The position numbers were made by a program, and so were the translations under genes. Source: Gimesia sp. (GTDB lineage Bacteria > Planctomycetota > Planctomycetia > Planctomycetales > Planctomycetaceae). From it: a DNA stretch of 64,000 bases. Under the pieces are notes generated by a model, which did no database searches, was not told where the DNA came from, and saw only the letters and a program-made list of their open reading frames with translations. The stretch is taken from NCBI GenBank assembly GCA_002706765.1, contig PAJV01000061.1:1-64000 (forward strand). Reading direction: 5' to 3'. How positions within the stretch are numbered: the stretch's first letter is position 1; each line of letters opens with the position of its first letter. Below, in pieces: positions 1-8,448 of this stretch.

Positions 1-108
1 ATTCAACTTCTGATTCAACTTCTGATTCAACTTCTGATTCAACTTCTGATTCAACTTCTGATTCAACTTCTGATTCAACTTCTGATTCAGTTTCTGCCTC
101 AGTTTCTG
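1..108. repeat. 12-bp tandem repeat encoding the NusA C-terminal EVES tail
   Basis: Seven exact copies of the 12-base unit attcaacttctg fill 1-84. Two diverged copies follow (attcagtttctg, cctcagtttctg) to about 108. The unit is a whole number of codons and on the minus strand encodes Glu-Val-Glu-Ser, so it extends nusA in frame. The array starts at or before the first base, so its true copy number is unknown. Perfect identity beside degenerate edge copies suggests recent expansion by replication slippage. Confidence 0.95.
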
Positions 109-1381
109 CCTCTACAACATCGGGTTCCGGTTGCACTTCTGCTCCCGCCTGAGGTTGATCTGTGGCCTGAGGAGCCGCAGCTGCCGGATTTTTCTGAGCG
201 ATTCGCATTGCTTCTTCTTCTGCTTCAACGCGTTCACTCTCCCGGTCTGCCACTTCGACAATCTGCTCGCACTGTGCGGCTGTCAGGCCTCCCAGTTCAG
301 CCAGCTGATCCGGCTCAATCACAGACAGGTCGTAGTAACTGAAGAAGCCCTGGGAAACCAGACTTTCTGCCAGTTCTTCTGACACGCCAGGAATGGAAGA
401 GAATGCTTCCACAGTTTTATCCAATTGCTCGTCCAGTTCCGTTTGTGTCATGACTTCAATATCCCAGCCAACCAGCTTGGAAGCCAGACGCACATTCTGT
501 CCCTTTCGACCAATTGCCAGAGGCAACTGATCATCTCGAACCAGCACAATCACGCGACCCAGCATGGGGCATAGAATGACATCTTCCACTTCAGCCGGCT
601 GAAGTGAATTCGGCACCAGCACCTGCAGTGAGTCGTTCCAGCGAACGATATCAATCCGCTCACCGGCCAGTTCATCCACAATATTTTTAATTCGGGCCCC
701 CCGCATTCCCACACAGGCACCGACACAGTCGATACTGCTGTCGATACAGGACACAGCGACCTTGGAGCGATAACCGGCTTCCCGCGCCAGAGAACGGACA
801 TCAATGATCCGGTCGGCCACTTCCGGTATTTCCAGTTCAAATAAACGACGCACCATATCCGGATGAGTTCGTGAGAGAATCACCTTGACCCGGCTGCCCG
901 CTTTGCGAACATCCAGAACAACCGCACGCACCCGATCCCCGACGCGAAATGACTCGCCTGGAATCTGTTCGCCGCGGGGCAGAATCCCTTCAATTTTGCC
1001 CAGGTTAATCAGTACCGCGCCACCTTCAACACGGGAAACGGTTCCCGATACCGACTGGTACTGCATCTCCATATATTCATCGAAGACCGTGTCGCGCTCT
1101 GCTTCCCGGATTTTTTGAATCATGACCTGCTTGGCTGTCTGTGCCGCCACACGTCCCAGAATTTCACCTAGAATGTCTTTGCCCAGTTTATCGCCATCAC
1201 AAAGAACGGTCGGCTCGCCTGTATCGCGATCAATGTCTACAGAAAGCTCATGATCATCTCCAAAGTGCCGACGCGCAGCCGACAGGATGGCCTGTTCAAT
1301 TCCACCAAACACGATCTCTTTATCGATACTTTTATCGCGTTGAATGGCATCAACAATCCGGAGAACTTCCTTACCGTCCAT
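1..1381 (-). CDS. nusA: Transcription termination/antitermination factor NusA (3' end cut by window)
   Basis: NusA binds RNA polymerase and nascent RNA and modulates pausing, termination and antitermination. From the N-terminus the protein has the NusA polymerase-binding domain (starts [20 protein letters not shown]), an S1 domain (around [22 protein letters not shown]), two KH domains ([19 protein letters not shown] and [20 protein letters not shown]), then a helix-hairpin-helix segment ([17 protein letters not shown]). It ends in an acidic Glu/Val/Ser tail that runs off the window edge, so the stop codon is not seen. The ATG at 1381 is preceded by a GAAGGAAA ribosome site. No rimP-like gene lies immediately upstream, unlike in many bacteria. 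The probable structured RNA or leader at 1509-1808 lies about 130 bases upstream on the same strand. The NusA identity is secure. Confidence 0.95.
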   Translation of the reverse strand, partial: MDGKEVLRIVDAIQRDKSIDKEIVFGGIEQAILSAARRHFGDDHELSVDIDRDTGEPTVLCDGDKLGKDILGEILGRVAAQTAKQVMIQKIREAERDTVFDEYMEMQYQSVSGTVSRVEGGAVLINLGKIEGILPRGEQIPGESFRVGDRVRAVVLDVRKAGSRVKVILSRTHPDMVRRLFELEIPEVADRIIDVRSLAREAGYRSKVAVSCIDSSIDCVGACVGMRGARIKNIVDELAGERIDIVRWNDSLQVLVPNSLQPAEVEDVILCPMLGRVIVLVRDDQLPLAIGRKGQNVRLASKLVGWDIEVMTQTELDEQLDKTVEAFSSIPGVSEELAESLVSQGFFSYYDLSVIEPDQLAELGGLTAAQCEQIVEVADRESERVEAEEEAMRIAQKNPAAAAPQATDQPQAGAEVQPEPDVVEAETEAETESEVESEVESEVESEVESEVESEVESEVE

Positions 1382-1507
1382 AATTGTGTTTCCTTCATTC
1401 GACAGTTGAGATATTCAACTGACTCGAAAACTACTCAAACTAGACCTGAACTGGTCAAATCTATTGATACACCGCCGGGAATGATGCCCCTGCGATACCG
1501 CTATTAA

Positions 1508-1547
1508 CAAAAAAAAGCGGGTACATGCCCACTTTATGACTACCCGT
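1508..1547 (-). terminator. Intrinsic terminator of the structured RNA / nusA leader
   Basis: Read on the minus strand, ACGGGTA and TACCCGC form a GC-rich stem (1541-1547 with 1517-1523) followed directly by eight T residues (complement of the A-run 1509-1516). This is a classic Rho-independent signal. It lies 128 bases before the nusA start and no protein gene precedes it on that strand, so it either ends a small RNA or acts as an attenuator in the nusA leader. Confidence 0.8.
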
Positions 1548-1808
1548 ACCACCGCAAAACGGAAGTCAGGCGTAGCCGCGATTGGCATTTTTCAATACAA
1601 CAAACGCGACAATCGGATTGGTGAGCCAAAGCTCGTGTTCCAACCAGCCTACATAATTGAGGACTCCATTCGAGTTTACGAATGCCGATTCATCACAAAG
1701 AAACAAACAGCCCGAACGGCATGTCACCCCTTGCAAGCACAATGCGTACTGAACACCAGTACGCAGAACAATTGCGCATAAAGCACCACTACAATGAATG
1801 CTTCACTA
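1509..1808 (-). ncRNA. Probable structured non-coding RNA, unassigned family
   Basis: This protein-free stretch of about 300 bases has a whole transcription unit on the minus strand: promoter-like hexamers upstream, several perfect or near-perfect helices, and a terminator with a T8 tail. Helices (window coordinates) are 1743-1751 with 1757-1765 (9 bp, 5-base loop); 1667-1672 with 1679-1684 (6 bp, 6-base loop); 1616-1621 with 1640-1645, enclosing 1623-1626 with 1631-1634 (GAGC/GCTC, 4-base loop); and 1579-1584 with 1610-1615. I could not match it to tmRNA, RNase P RNA, SRP RNA or 6S RNA by their conserved blocks. Alternatives are a long nusA leader with an attenuator, or a dispersed planctomycete repeat. 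A 58-codon frame inside it (1566-1742) has only a TTG start. Confidence 0.6.
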
Positions 1809-1815
1809 ACAAATG

Positions 1816-1844
1816 AAATTAATCTTCGCGCGTTCAGATGTCAA
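1816..1844 (-). promoter_or_regulatory. Candidate sigma-70 promoter of the structured RNA
   Basis: On the minus strand there is an exact -35 TTGACA (complement of 1839-1844), a 17-base spacer and a weak -10 TAATTT (complement of 1816-1821). This predicts a start near 1808. The -10 matches the consensus at only three positions, so the call rests on the perfect -35, the spacing, and the structured region and terminator downstream. Confidence 0.4.
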
Positions 1845-2231
1845 GCACCGCAGGCAACTATTTCATAACGACTTAACTTCACCGGGTGCGGACTGCCAAA
1901 ACAGCTCTTCGCACAGACAATCCGTACAGTAGCGAGGCGATAAACCCGGAAACTTCCTGAAAACCCCGGGAAGACCGAATTCAGCACTTTCTTCACGATG
2001 AGTGCAGATTGATCTCCATCGAAACACGAAACTTCTATACTATCATACGCAGAGCCCTGAAATTGGCGACCCCTGTTTCTCCAGAAAGCGGCGCCCGTTC
2101 CAAGCTCATTTATCGCAGTTTAGCGGACAGACTGATCAAGAAATCGGTTCCGCTGCAGCTGTCTGAGTTATGTTAAACCTGCTCGAAAGAGCCCCCTTTT
2201 CTACCCTCAAATTTTGAAGGACAACCCTGCA
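1845..2231. other. Non-coding gap before the TPR gene
   Basis: I find no convincing gene, repeat or terminator in this stretch between the leftward RNA promoter and the rightward TPR gene. It should hold the promoter of the TPR gene, but no hexamer pair stands out. Confidence 0.5.
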
Positions 2232-3653
2232 ATGCCTCGCATTTTGCCACTGTTGGTTCTCTGCCTTGGAATCCCGCTCACCGTATCTGCACAACCACCC
2301 GCTACAACAAACGATCCTTATGCCCAGCAGAAGATTCAGGCTGACCAGGCACAGCAGCAGGGGGACTACGCGAAATCGATCGCACTCACGTCCCAGGTCC
2401 TGCAGCAGAAGCCCGACGATCACGTAGCCTATTACCTGCGAGCCAGCGCCCGCGTTGAAGCAGGACGCGAGCAGGGCAATGTCCAGTCCATCCGCGAAGG
2501 GGTCAGTGATGCCCGCGAGGCAATCCGCTTCAGCGAGAACCAGAACGCCAACTATTACCTGCCCTACCTGTATGGGATGATGAATCTGGCGGTAATGGAG
2601 AACAAAAAAAGCCACGCAGAGACTGCCCTGGGTGTCGCCAACCAGGTTCTGGCCCGCCCGGGACTGACACCGGAGGAAAAAGCCAACTTCCATTACCAGC
2701 GTGGCATGATTTATCTGCCCCTAAACAAGCCACAGGAGGCAGCACAGGACTTCACGGAAACCATCAAACTGTCTCCCGATCACTTCGCAGCGCTGCTCGC
2801 CCTGCCTGATGCCTACGCCCTGGCCGGCAACAATGAAATGGCTCTCGCCAGCTTCAACCAGGTGATACAGAAACAGCCGGACTCTCCCGTCGTCTACAAC
2901 AATCGGGCCATGTATTACCAGCAACAGGGAAAACTCCAGGAAGCCATCAATGACTTTTCCCGGGCAATCCAGATCAACCCGAAATATCATCACGCGATCA
3001 CCAACCGCGGCTTTGCCTACCTGGAAGGCGGTAAACCGGACACTGCAGAAGCTGACCTGACACAATCGCTGTCGATTGAACCCAACCAGCCATTTGTTCT
3101 GGGAATGCGCGGAGAGGCAAGACTCCTGCAGGGCAAAATCACTGAAGCGATCCAGGATCAGAAAAAAGCGGTTCAGATGGATCCGCAAAACCCGGCCCTG
3201 CACTCCGACCTGGGCTTCTCATATTTCTTTAACAAAGACTACGCGGAGGCTTTGTCTGAATTTAAGCTGGCTGCACAACTGGCACCCGAACAGATGAAAG
3301 TTCTCGATCCCTGGGTCTACCTGGCAATGCTTCAGACCAACCAGAAATCTGCCGCAGATGCCAAATTCCAGTCTGTCATCGCTAAAAAACCGGATGCGCG
3401 CGACTCCGTTGATAACCTGCTTTTATTCTTGATGGGAAACATCTCGAACACGGAATTGCTCGATTCAATCGACCAGAAAGACGTGGAACGCGCGAAAGCT
3501 CAAATCTGTGAAGCCTATTTCTTCATCGGGCAGAAATCACTTCTGGCTGGTGACAGCGCAACTGCTGCCCAGAATTTCCAGGCCTCATTGAATACCAATA
3601 TGAAAGGCCTGTCCGCTTATCGTGGCTCTCAGTATGCCATGCAGAAATTTTAG
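2232..3653 (+). CDS. Secreted tetratricopeptide-repeat protein
   Basis: This 473-residue exported protein is built almost entirely of TPR units. The N-terminus (MPRILPLLVLCLGIPLTVSA, then Gln) is a typical signal peptide. Repeats of about 34 residues follow from residue 30 onward, recognisable by segments such as YNNRAMYYQQQGKLQEAIND and FHYQRGMIYLPLNKPQEAAQ. I place the start at the ATG at 2232, preceded by GAAGGA. An in-frame upstream TTG at 2214 would put a charged segment before the signal peptide and is less likely. TPR arrays form protein-binding scaffolds; the partner cannot be told from the sequence. The gene is a single unit ending before a bidirectional terminator. Confidence 0.85.
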   Translation: MPRILPLLVLCLGIPLTVSAQPPATTNDPYAQQKIQADQAQQQGDYAKSIALTSQVLQQKPDDHVAYYLRASARVEAGREQGNVQSIREGVSDAREAIRFSENQNANYYLPYLYGMMNLAVMENKKSHAETALGVANQVLARPGLTPEEKANFHYQRGMIYLPLNKPQEAAQDFTETIKLSPDHFAALLALPDAYALAGNNEMALASFNQVIQKQPDSPVVYNNRAMYYQQQGKLQEAINDFSRAIQINPKYHHAITNRGFAYLEGGKPDTAEADLTQSLSIEPNQPFVLGMRGEARLLQGKITEAIQDQKKAVQMDPQNPALHSDLGFSYFFNKDYAEALSEFKLAAQLAPEQMKVLDPWVYLAMLQTNQKSAADAKFQSVIAKKPDARDSVDNLLLFLMGNISNTELLDSIDQKDVERAKAQICEAYFFIGQKSLLAGDSATAAQNFQASLNTNMKGLSAYRGSQYAMQKF

Positions 3654-3769
3654 ACCGTGTCCAGCTTTACTTCAGCGGCTTCAAGTCCATCCATACCGTG
3701 TTGGATAGACTGAGAGACGCGAAGATCAAACCTGGTGCAATCCAGTTCTGAAGAACCTGTAAACAATCA

Positions 3770-3810
3770 AAGCCTCGCAAGGAGCATTGATCCTTGCGAG
3801 GCTTATTTAT
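3770..3810. terminator. Bidirectional intrinsic terminator
   Basis: AAGCCTCGCAAGGA (3770-3783) pairs perfectly with TCCTTGCGAGGCTT (3791-3804) across a 7-base loop. T-rich sequence (atttatttt) follows on the plus strand. It separates the convergent TPR gene and ketosynthase-like gene and can serve both. Confidence 0.85.
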
Positions 3811-3829
3811 TTTCGCGAAGCGGGATTAC

Positions 3830-5131
3830 TCAGACACCACAGATTACAGAGGCACTGGCCTGGCCAAAGGTGGTTGTGCTGATCTTCAAAAACAGCTTGT
3901 TATCAGTAGCCAGAGGCTCGTTGCGAACCACGTTTAAGGGGCAATCCGGATCAACGTTTTCATAATTCAGGGTCGCAGGAATCACACCCTGTTTCAATCC
4001 TACCAGGGATCCACTCGCTTCCACGATTCCGCAGGCGGATCCAGAATTACCAAAGTAACTTTTAAGTGCAGTCACAGGTATTTCACTGGCTTTGTCCCCA
4101 AAAATATCCTGAATGGCAAGATATTCCTGAACATCGATTTCCTGCTCGCCTAAGCCATGGGCATTGATATGGCCGATATCTCCCACTTCCACATCAGCTC
4201 TTTTCAATGCCAGCTTAATGGCATTGGAGATCGCGGTTTTCGTATCCACTGATCCATCGCGTTTCACAACGCATGAAGCCCCGGTTCCCAGCACTTCACC
4301 CCAGATCTTTGCGCCCCGCTGCTCAGCGTGAGTTTTTTCTTCCAGCAACAGCGAACAGGCGGCTTCTCCCAGAACCTGCCCGGTGCGGGCTTTGTCAAAG
4401 GGACGCGAACGCTTTTCAAATTCTGCAGGGGAATCTGCCAGCTGATCCCAGAATTTCGCATGAATGGATTTGACTTCATGCACGCGGGTCCCGGTCACGC
4501 CGGCAATCATGACGTCAGCCCAGCCCCGTTCAATCACACGCTGCGCTTCGCCCAGCACCAGATTTCCGGATGCTTCCGCGTGGGTAATCGAGTTACTCGG
4601 TCCCCGGGCGTCAAAAATAATTCCTATGTGGCAGGCAGGCATATTGGGCAGATATTTTAGCAACCATAGCGGTTCCATTTTGGCCAGACCATCATTGCCC
4701 CACCGCTGGAATTGAAACTCAGTGCCTTCCGACGCAGCCATACAAGCCCCAAAGAGGACAGTGGGGGGGCTCAACATCAGGTTGGCTCCGAACTCGATGC
4801 CGAAGCGTTCGCTGTCCAGGTTCTCCAGATCCAGTGCAGCGTCATTCAAAGCCAGATTGGCGGAAGCGACCCCCATCTGGATTTCACGGCACATCACTTT
4901 CAGACTTCTGCGCTGCTGCTTCAGGTATTCTTTTTTGATGGTGGAGTCATTGAAGTCAGAAATTTCCGCAACGCAGGTATCAGGAGCTGCCAGATGTGAA
5001 TAGAGTTCGGATTTTTTGACTCCTGATTTCCCGGTCATCAGGCTATCTTGAAATGCTTGCACTCCGATTCCGATCGGGCTGAGAATCCCCATCCCGGTAA
5101 TCAGAATTCGCCGCTTTGATTCTGTATTCAT
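3830..5131 (-). CDS. FabF-like ketosynthase homologue with Glu in place of the catalytic Cys
   Basis: This 433-residue protein has the complete thiolase-like ketosynthase layout (starts with RRILITGMGILSPIGIG) but an altered active site. Aligning its GPSNSITHAEASGNLVLGEA with FabF GPNSAVATACASATNAIGDA puts Glu186 where the nucleophilic Cys should be. The first catalytic His is kept (His325, INAHG) and the Lys is kept (Lys357). The second His of the KGHLGH motif is Asn362 (KSYFGN). It therefore cannot form the usual acyl-thioester and should not condense on its own. Known Cys-less relatives are chain-length factors and KSQ decarboxylase domains, which carry Gln. It lies downstream of fabF on the same strand after 408 bases. 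A decarboxylase, a FabF partner subunit or a different activity are all possible. Confidence 0.9.
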   Translation of the reverse strand: MNTESKRRILITGMGILSPIGIGVQAFQDSLMTGKSGVKKSELYSHLAAPDTCVAEISDFNDSTIKKEYLKQQRRSLKVMCREIQMGVASANLALNDAALDLENLDSERFGIEFGANLMLSPPTVLFGACMAASEGTEFQFQRWGNDGLAKMEPLWLLKYLPNMPACHIGIIFDARGPSNSITHAEASGNLVLGEAQRVIERGWADVMIAGVTGTRVHEVKSIHAKFWDQLADSPAEFEKRSRPFDKARTGQVLGEAACSLLLEEKTHAEQRGAKIWGEVLGTGASCVVKRDGSVDTKTAISNAIKLALKRADVEVGDIGHINAHGLGEQEIDVQEYLAIQDIFGDKASEIPVTALKSYFGNSGSACGIVEASGSLVGLKQGVIPATLNYENVDPDCPLNVVRNEPLATDNKLFLKISTTTFGQASASVICGV

Positions 5132-5539
5132 TTGAATCTCTTATGAAAGTCCCGCTTATCAACTACGCCAGCCGCACTTGAAGAATGTATCTTCATCGTA
5201 GAACAATATTCTTCCCAGACAAGAGCTTTGCCTGCTTCAATCGGAAAAACTGCAGACGCAGCTCACCATGCTCAGAAAAGAAGAATTCGAGGGATCGCGA
5301 TAACCGAACTACCTGCTGCCTGAACCCAAAACACTGGCAACACACAGACATTTATACACCACCCAGACCCGATAAAGCAGCTGTAACAAGGGATAGCTAA
5401 GACAATCAGGCCTCGATTTTCAACCCTGAAGCAACAATCAGATCAGGAATTATTCGGGAAAACTCTAACCCCTTACAGGTAATCCCGAAAACCAGGCAGA
5501 CCACGAGCCAATAACCCGGAAAGGACAGCGTCAGGCGCC
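5132..5539. other. Gap between fabF and the ketosynthase-like gene
   Basis: No gene is seen. A short inverted repeat TTCGGGA/TCCCGAA lies near 5453-5492 without a T-run, so it is not a clear terminator. The length of the gap suggests the ketosynthase-like gene has its own promoter here, but I cannot point to one. Confidence 0.4.
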
Positions 5540-5550
5540 TTAAGGCGCCT
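5533..5550. repeat. 18-bp perfect palindrome across the fabF stop codon
   Basis: AGGCGCCTTAAGGCGCCT is an exact palindrome centred on the TAA stop of fabF. In RNA it would fold as a 7-bp GC-rich hairpin with a TTAA loop. No T-run follows on either strand, so it is not a standard intrinsic terminator. It may protect the transcript 3' end or slow ribosomes and polymerase at the stop codon. Confidence 0.8.
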
Positions 5551-6784
5551 TCTGCAGAATCAGACAGGCATTGTGCCCGCCAAACCCGAAACTGTTCTTC
5601 ATTACCCTGTTCAGCTTCATCTCACGGGGTTCATTGGGAATGTAATCGAGATTACATTGCTCGTCTGGATTATCGAGATTGATCGTCGGCGGTGCCACCT
5701 GTTCCTGCAACGCTTTGACACCAACAACGAACTCGACACCACCGGATGCCCCCAGCAGATGCCCCAGATGCCCTTTTGTACTGGAGACAGGCATCTGTTT
5801 CACATGGGAATTGAATACCGTATTGATGGCAGCAGTCTCGGCGACATCTCCCAGAGGAGTACTTGTGCCATGCGTATTGATATAGTCAATATCCTGTGGA
5901 TTGAGACCGGCGTCTTTGATCGCATGCAGCATGGCACGGGCAGCCCCCCGTCCCTCAGGATCAGGAGCCGTCATATGAGTTCCATCTGCAGACATACCAT
6001 AACCGATCACTTCTGCAAGAATCGGAACTCCCCGTTTTTTCGCATGCTCGTACTCTTCGAGTACAATTATGCCGGCCCCTTCAGCCATGACAAATCCATC
6101 CCGATCACGGTCGAAAGGACGACTGGCTGACTGAGGATCATCATTGCGAGTGGAGAGGGCATTCATACGGGCAAAGCCAGACAGACCCATCGGAGTCACT
6201 GCGGCCTCGCTTCCGCCAGTAATCATAATGTCCGCAACATCATGCTGGATCAGCTTGAAGGCATCCCCGATCGCATTCGTTGCCGAAGCACAGGCAGTTG
6301 CCACTGCGCTGTTCGGTCCTTTTAACTCGTAAGTCACCGAAATGTTCCCGCTGGCGGCATTGACCATCAGCTTGGGAATCATGAAGGGAGAAACACGTGC
6401 TGGCCCCTGGTTATACAGCCGATCGTGCTGGCTCTCGATTTCATTCAGACCGCCGATCCCACTGCCGACCAGAACTCCTCTGCGATAGGGATCACCGTCA
6501 AAATCTTCGAGTTGCGCCTGGCGATAGGCAATATGAGCGCCGACCAGACCGAATTGCACAAACCGGTCGACACGCTTCAGATCTTTTGCTGAGATGTTCG
6601 TATATTCGCTGGCGTTGAAATCCTTGATCTCACCACCAAAACGAACTTTGTAGTCTGAACAGTCAAAGCGTTCCAGCGGACCAATACCACTTTTACCAGC
6701 GCATAACTTGTCCCAGAACTCTGAGACATCTAAACCCAGAGCCGTTACAACAGATACTCCGGTAACGACAACTCTCCTGCGCAT
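5540..6784 (-). CDS. fabF: 3-oxoacyl-ACP synthase II (FabF)
   Basis: FabF condenses malonyl-ACP with acyl-ACP in fatty-acid elongation in the cytoplasm. The 414-residue length is normal. The full catalytic triad is visible: Cys165 in VATACASATNAIGDA, His305 in INTHGTSTPLGD and His342 in SSTKGHLGHLLGASGG. The C-terminal Gly-rich strand NSFGFGGHNACL is intact. The ATG start has a clear AGGAAG ribosome site nine bases upstream. It follows acpP on the same strand with an 83-base gap, an arrangement widely shared in bacteria. It contrasts with the Cys-less paralogue downstream and is presumably the working condensing enzyme. Confidence 0.96.
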   Translation of the reverse strand: MRRRVVVTGVSVVTALGLDVSEFWDKLCAGKSGIGPLERFDCSDYKVRFGGEIKDFNASEYTNISAKDLKRVDRFVQFGLVGAHIAYRQAQLEDFDGDPYRRGVLVGSGIGGLNEIESQHDRLYNQGPARVSPFMIPKLMVNAASGNISVTYELKGPNSAVATACASATNAIGDAFKLIQHDVADIMITGGSEAAVTPMGLSGFARMNALSTRNDDPQSASRPFDRDRDGFVMAEGAGIIVLEEYEHAKKRGVPILAEVIGYGMSADGTHMTAPDPEGRGAARAMLHAIKDAGLNPQDIDYINTHGTSTPLGDVAETAAINTVFNSHVKQMPVSSTKGHLGHLLGASGGVEFVVGVKALQEQVAPPTINLDNPDEQCNLDYIPNEPREMKLNRVMKNSFGFGGHNACLILQKAP

Positions 6785-6867
6785 TCGTGAACACTTCCTA
6801 CAATGAAAAGACAGGACCAGATAGTTTCAAAACAAAGGACAGTTCAGCTGACTGGAGCAGATCCGGG

Positions 6868-7101
6868 TTAGCTGGCCTTTTCAGTGATGTAGCCCACTAC
6901 ATCGCCGACAGTTTTGATTTTGTCATAGTCGTCATCAGGAATGGTCACATCAAACTCGTCTTCGAATTCCATAACGAGTTCAACAATGTCCAGAGAATCG
7001 GCCTTGAGGTCGTCGATAAATTTGCTGTCCAGCGTAATATCTTCCTTAGGATGGCCTAATTGCTCGCTAACGATACCAACCACTTTTTCTTCAATTGACA
7101 C
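6868..7101 (-). CDS. acpP: Acyl carrier protein
   Basis: This 77-residue acidic protein carries growing acyl chains on a phosphopantetheine arm. The attachment motif [15 protein letters not shown] places the modified serine at Ser36. The start is GTG, supported by AAGGAG seven bases upstream. It sits between fabD and fabF, with an unusually long 388-base gap to fabD where fabG lies in many other bacteria. Confidence 0.96.
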   Translation of the reverse strand: MSIEEKVVGIVSEQLGHPKEDITLDSKFIDDLKADSLDIVELVMEFEDEFDVTIPDDDYDKIKTVGDVVGYITEKAS

Positions 7102-7489
7102 TCTTCTTCTCCTTCACCGTCTTAGTGATTTTTTTAACTTCAGGAAGGCTGGAAACATCATTACCAGACCAACTTGGATGGATTCGCCTACAGATGTAGC
7201 GATGATATATCCACTTTCCCGAATTATGTAAACCTTAAATTGCGACAAGAATTATGAGTCTTGTCTACTTCACCAAAGTTATCTCATAATTTGATCGGGC
7301 TGACTTTACCAGTCTGAGAACCCATGATTTTTGGTTCTCAAGAATTTTCTTCAGAGTTCCCGCGTAAGTTGTTGTAGCACAATTTGATAGACTAGATCAA
7401 GCTCTGATTTTCCAGTCAAATGAACCTCGCGACACCACTGTCCTTTTGCACGCACCACCTGGTTTTGCTGGAAAACCAACTGCTGCTGC
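7102..7489. other. 388-base gap between fabD and acpP
   Basis: No protein gene is visible. An inverted repeat (GAGAACC near 7315-7323 with GGTTCTC near 7333-7341) could form a hairpin downstream of fabD, but it lacks a clear T-run on the minus strand. The AT-rich half next to acpP (7200-7290) is a plausible site for a separate acpP promoter. The space corresponds to where fabG is found in other genomes; I see no fabG remnant. Confidence 0.4.
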
Positions 7490-8398
7490 CTAGGAATCGT
7501 TAACCGTTTCACAGGAAATTTTTCGATCGACGCGTTTCATCAAACCCTTCAGAACCTTACCAGGTCCGATTTCATAAAACTCATCAAAGCCGGTTGCCAG
7601 CATCTTTCTCAGGGAATCCTCCCAGAGCACCGGACTGATCACCTGTCGTACCAGCAATTCGCGAATTTCATCCGGATCTTCGTGAATTTCCGCGTCAACA
7701 TTGGAAATCACCGGAATTTCCGGCTTCTTCAGCCCCACTCCTGCCAGTGCTTCTGACAGTCGCGTGTCCGCCGGTTTCATTATCTCCGTATGAAACGCTC
7801 CGGCTACCGCCAGGGGAATCGCCCGGCCACCTTCCTGTTCGGCCAGTTCCGCTGCCAGTTCGCAGGCACTGTTTTCACCAGACAGAACGATGTTTCCCGG
7901 GCAGAGATAATTGGCAATCCAGATATTGCCGGCAGACGAAGCAGACTGACAGATCTCTGAAACTTTTTCGCGATCCAGCAGCAAAATGCTGACCATTCCC
8001 GAAGGATTCGCATCGGCGGCAGCCTGCATTGCTTCGCCACGACGCTGCACGACACGCAGCCCGTCTTCAAAACTCATGGCTCCCGCGAACACCAGGGCAG
8101 TATACTCCCCCAGGCTCAAACCGGCTGCCATCTCACAGGCCAGAACTTTATCGGGTGAATCTGCACGCAACATTTCCAATGCGGCCAGGCTCGTCACAAA
8201 CAGAGCAGGCTGGCTGATTACAGTCGAATCCAGCTCTGCGCTGGGACCCTCAAAACAGAGCTTGGCCAGATCGTATTCCAGAATCTCCGAAGCACGATCA
8301 TACAACTCTCGGGCTGCCGGATAATTTGCGGCAATCGTTTTACCCATCCCGACATGCTGAGCACCCTGTCCGGGAAATAAAAAAGCGATTCTGCTCAC
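7490..8398 (-). CDS. fabD: Malonyl-CoA:ACP transacylase (FabD)
   Basis: FabD loads malonyl groups from CoA onto ACP. The 302-residue protein starts with the family signature (FLFPGQGAQHVGMGK), has the nucleophilic Ser95 in AAGLSLGEYTAL and the catalytic His203 in VAGAFHTEIM. The start is GTG with GAGGGA seven bases upstream. It follows plsX directly (50 bases), and no fabH lies between them although that is a common order elsewhere. Confidence 0.96.
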   Translation of the reverse strand: MSRIAFLFPGQGAQHVGMGKTIAANYPAARELYDRASEILEYDLAKLCFEGPSAELDSTVISQPALFVTSLAALEMLRADSPDKVLACEMAAGLSLGEYTALVFAGAMSFEDGLRVVQRRGEAMQAAADANPSGMVSILLLDREKVSEICQSASSAGNIWIANYLCPGNIVLSGENSACELAAELAEQEGGRAIPLAVAGAFHTEIMKPADTRLSEALAGVGLKKPEIPVISNVDAEIHEDPDEIRELLVRQVISPVLWEDSLRKMLATGFDEFYEIGPGKVLKGLMKRVDRKISCETVNDS

Positions 8399-8448
8399 GA
8401 GTCGATCCCTCTATTTTTGGATTTGCGCTGCTAGTTAAAGACGCCGAC

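Noticed and set aside
1-108. Tandem repeat as CRISPR array
   Set aside because: Units are 12 bases without spacers and are in frame with nusA.
1566-1742. 58-codon minus-strand frame inside the structured region
   Set aside because: It has only a TTG start and no ribosome site, and the codons run straight through perfect RNA helices. It is kept as an alternative only.
1536-1781. Plus-strand 81-codon frame
   Set aside because: Lies opposite the structured RNA, has no ribosome site and no recognisable protein features.
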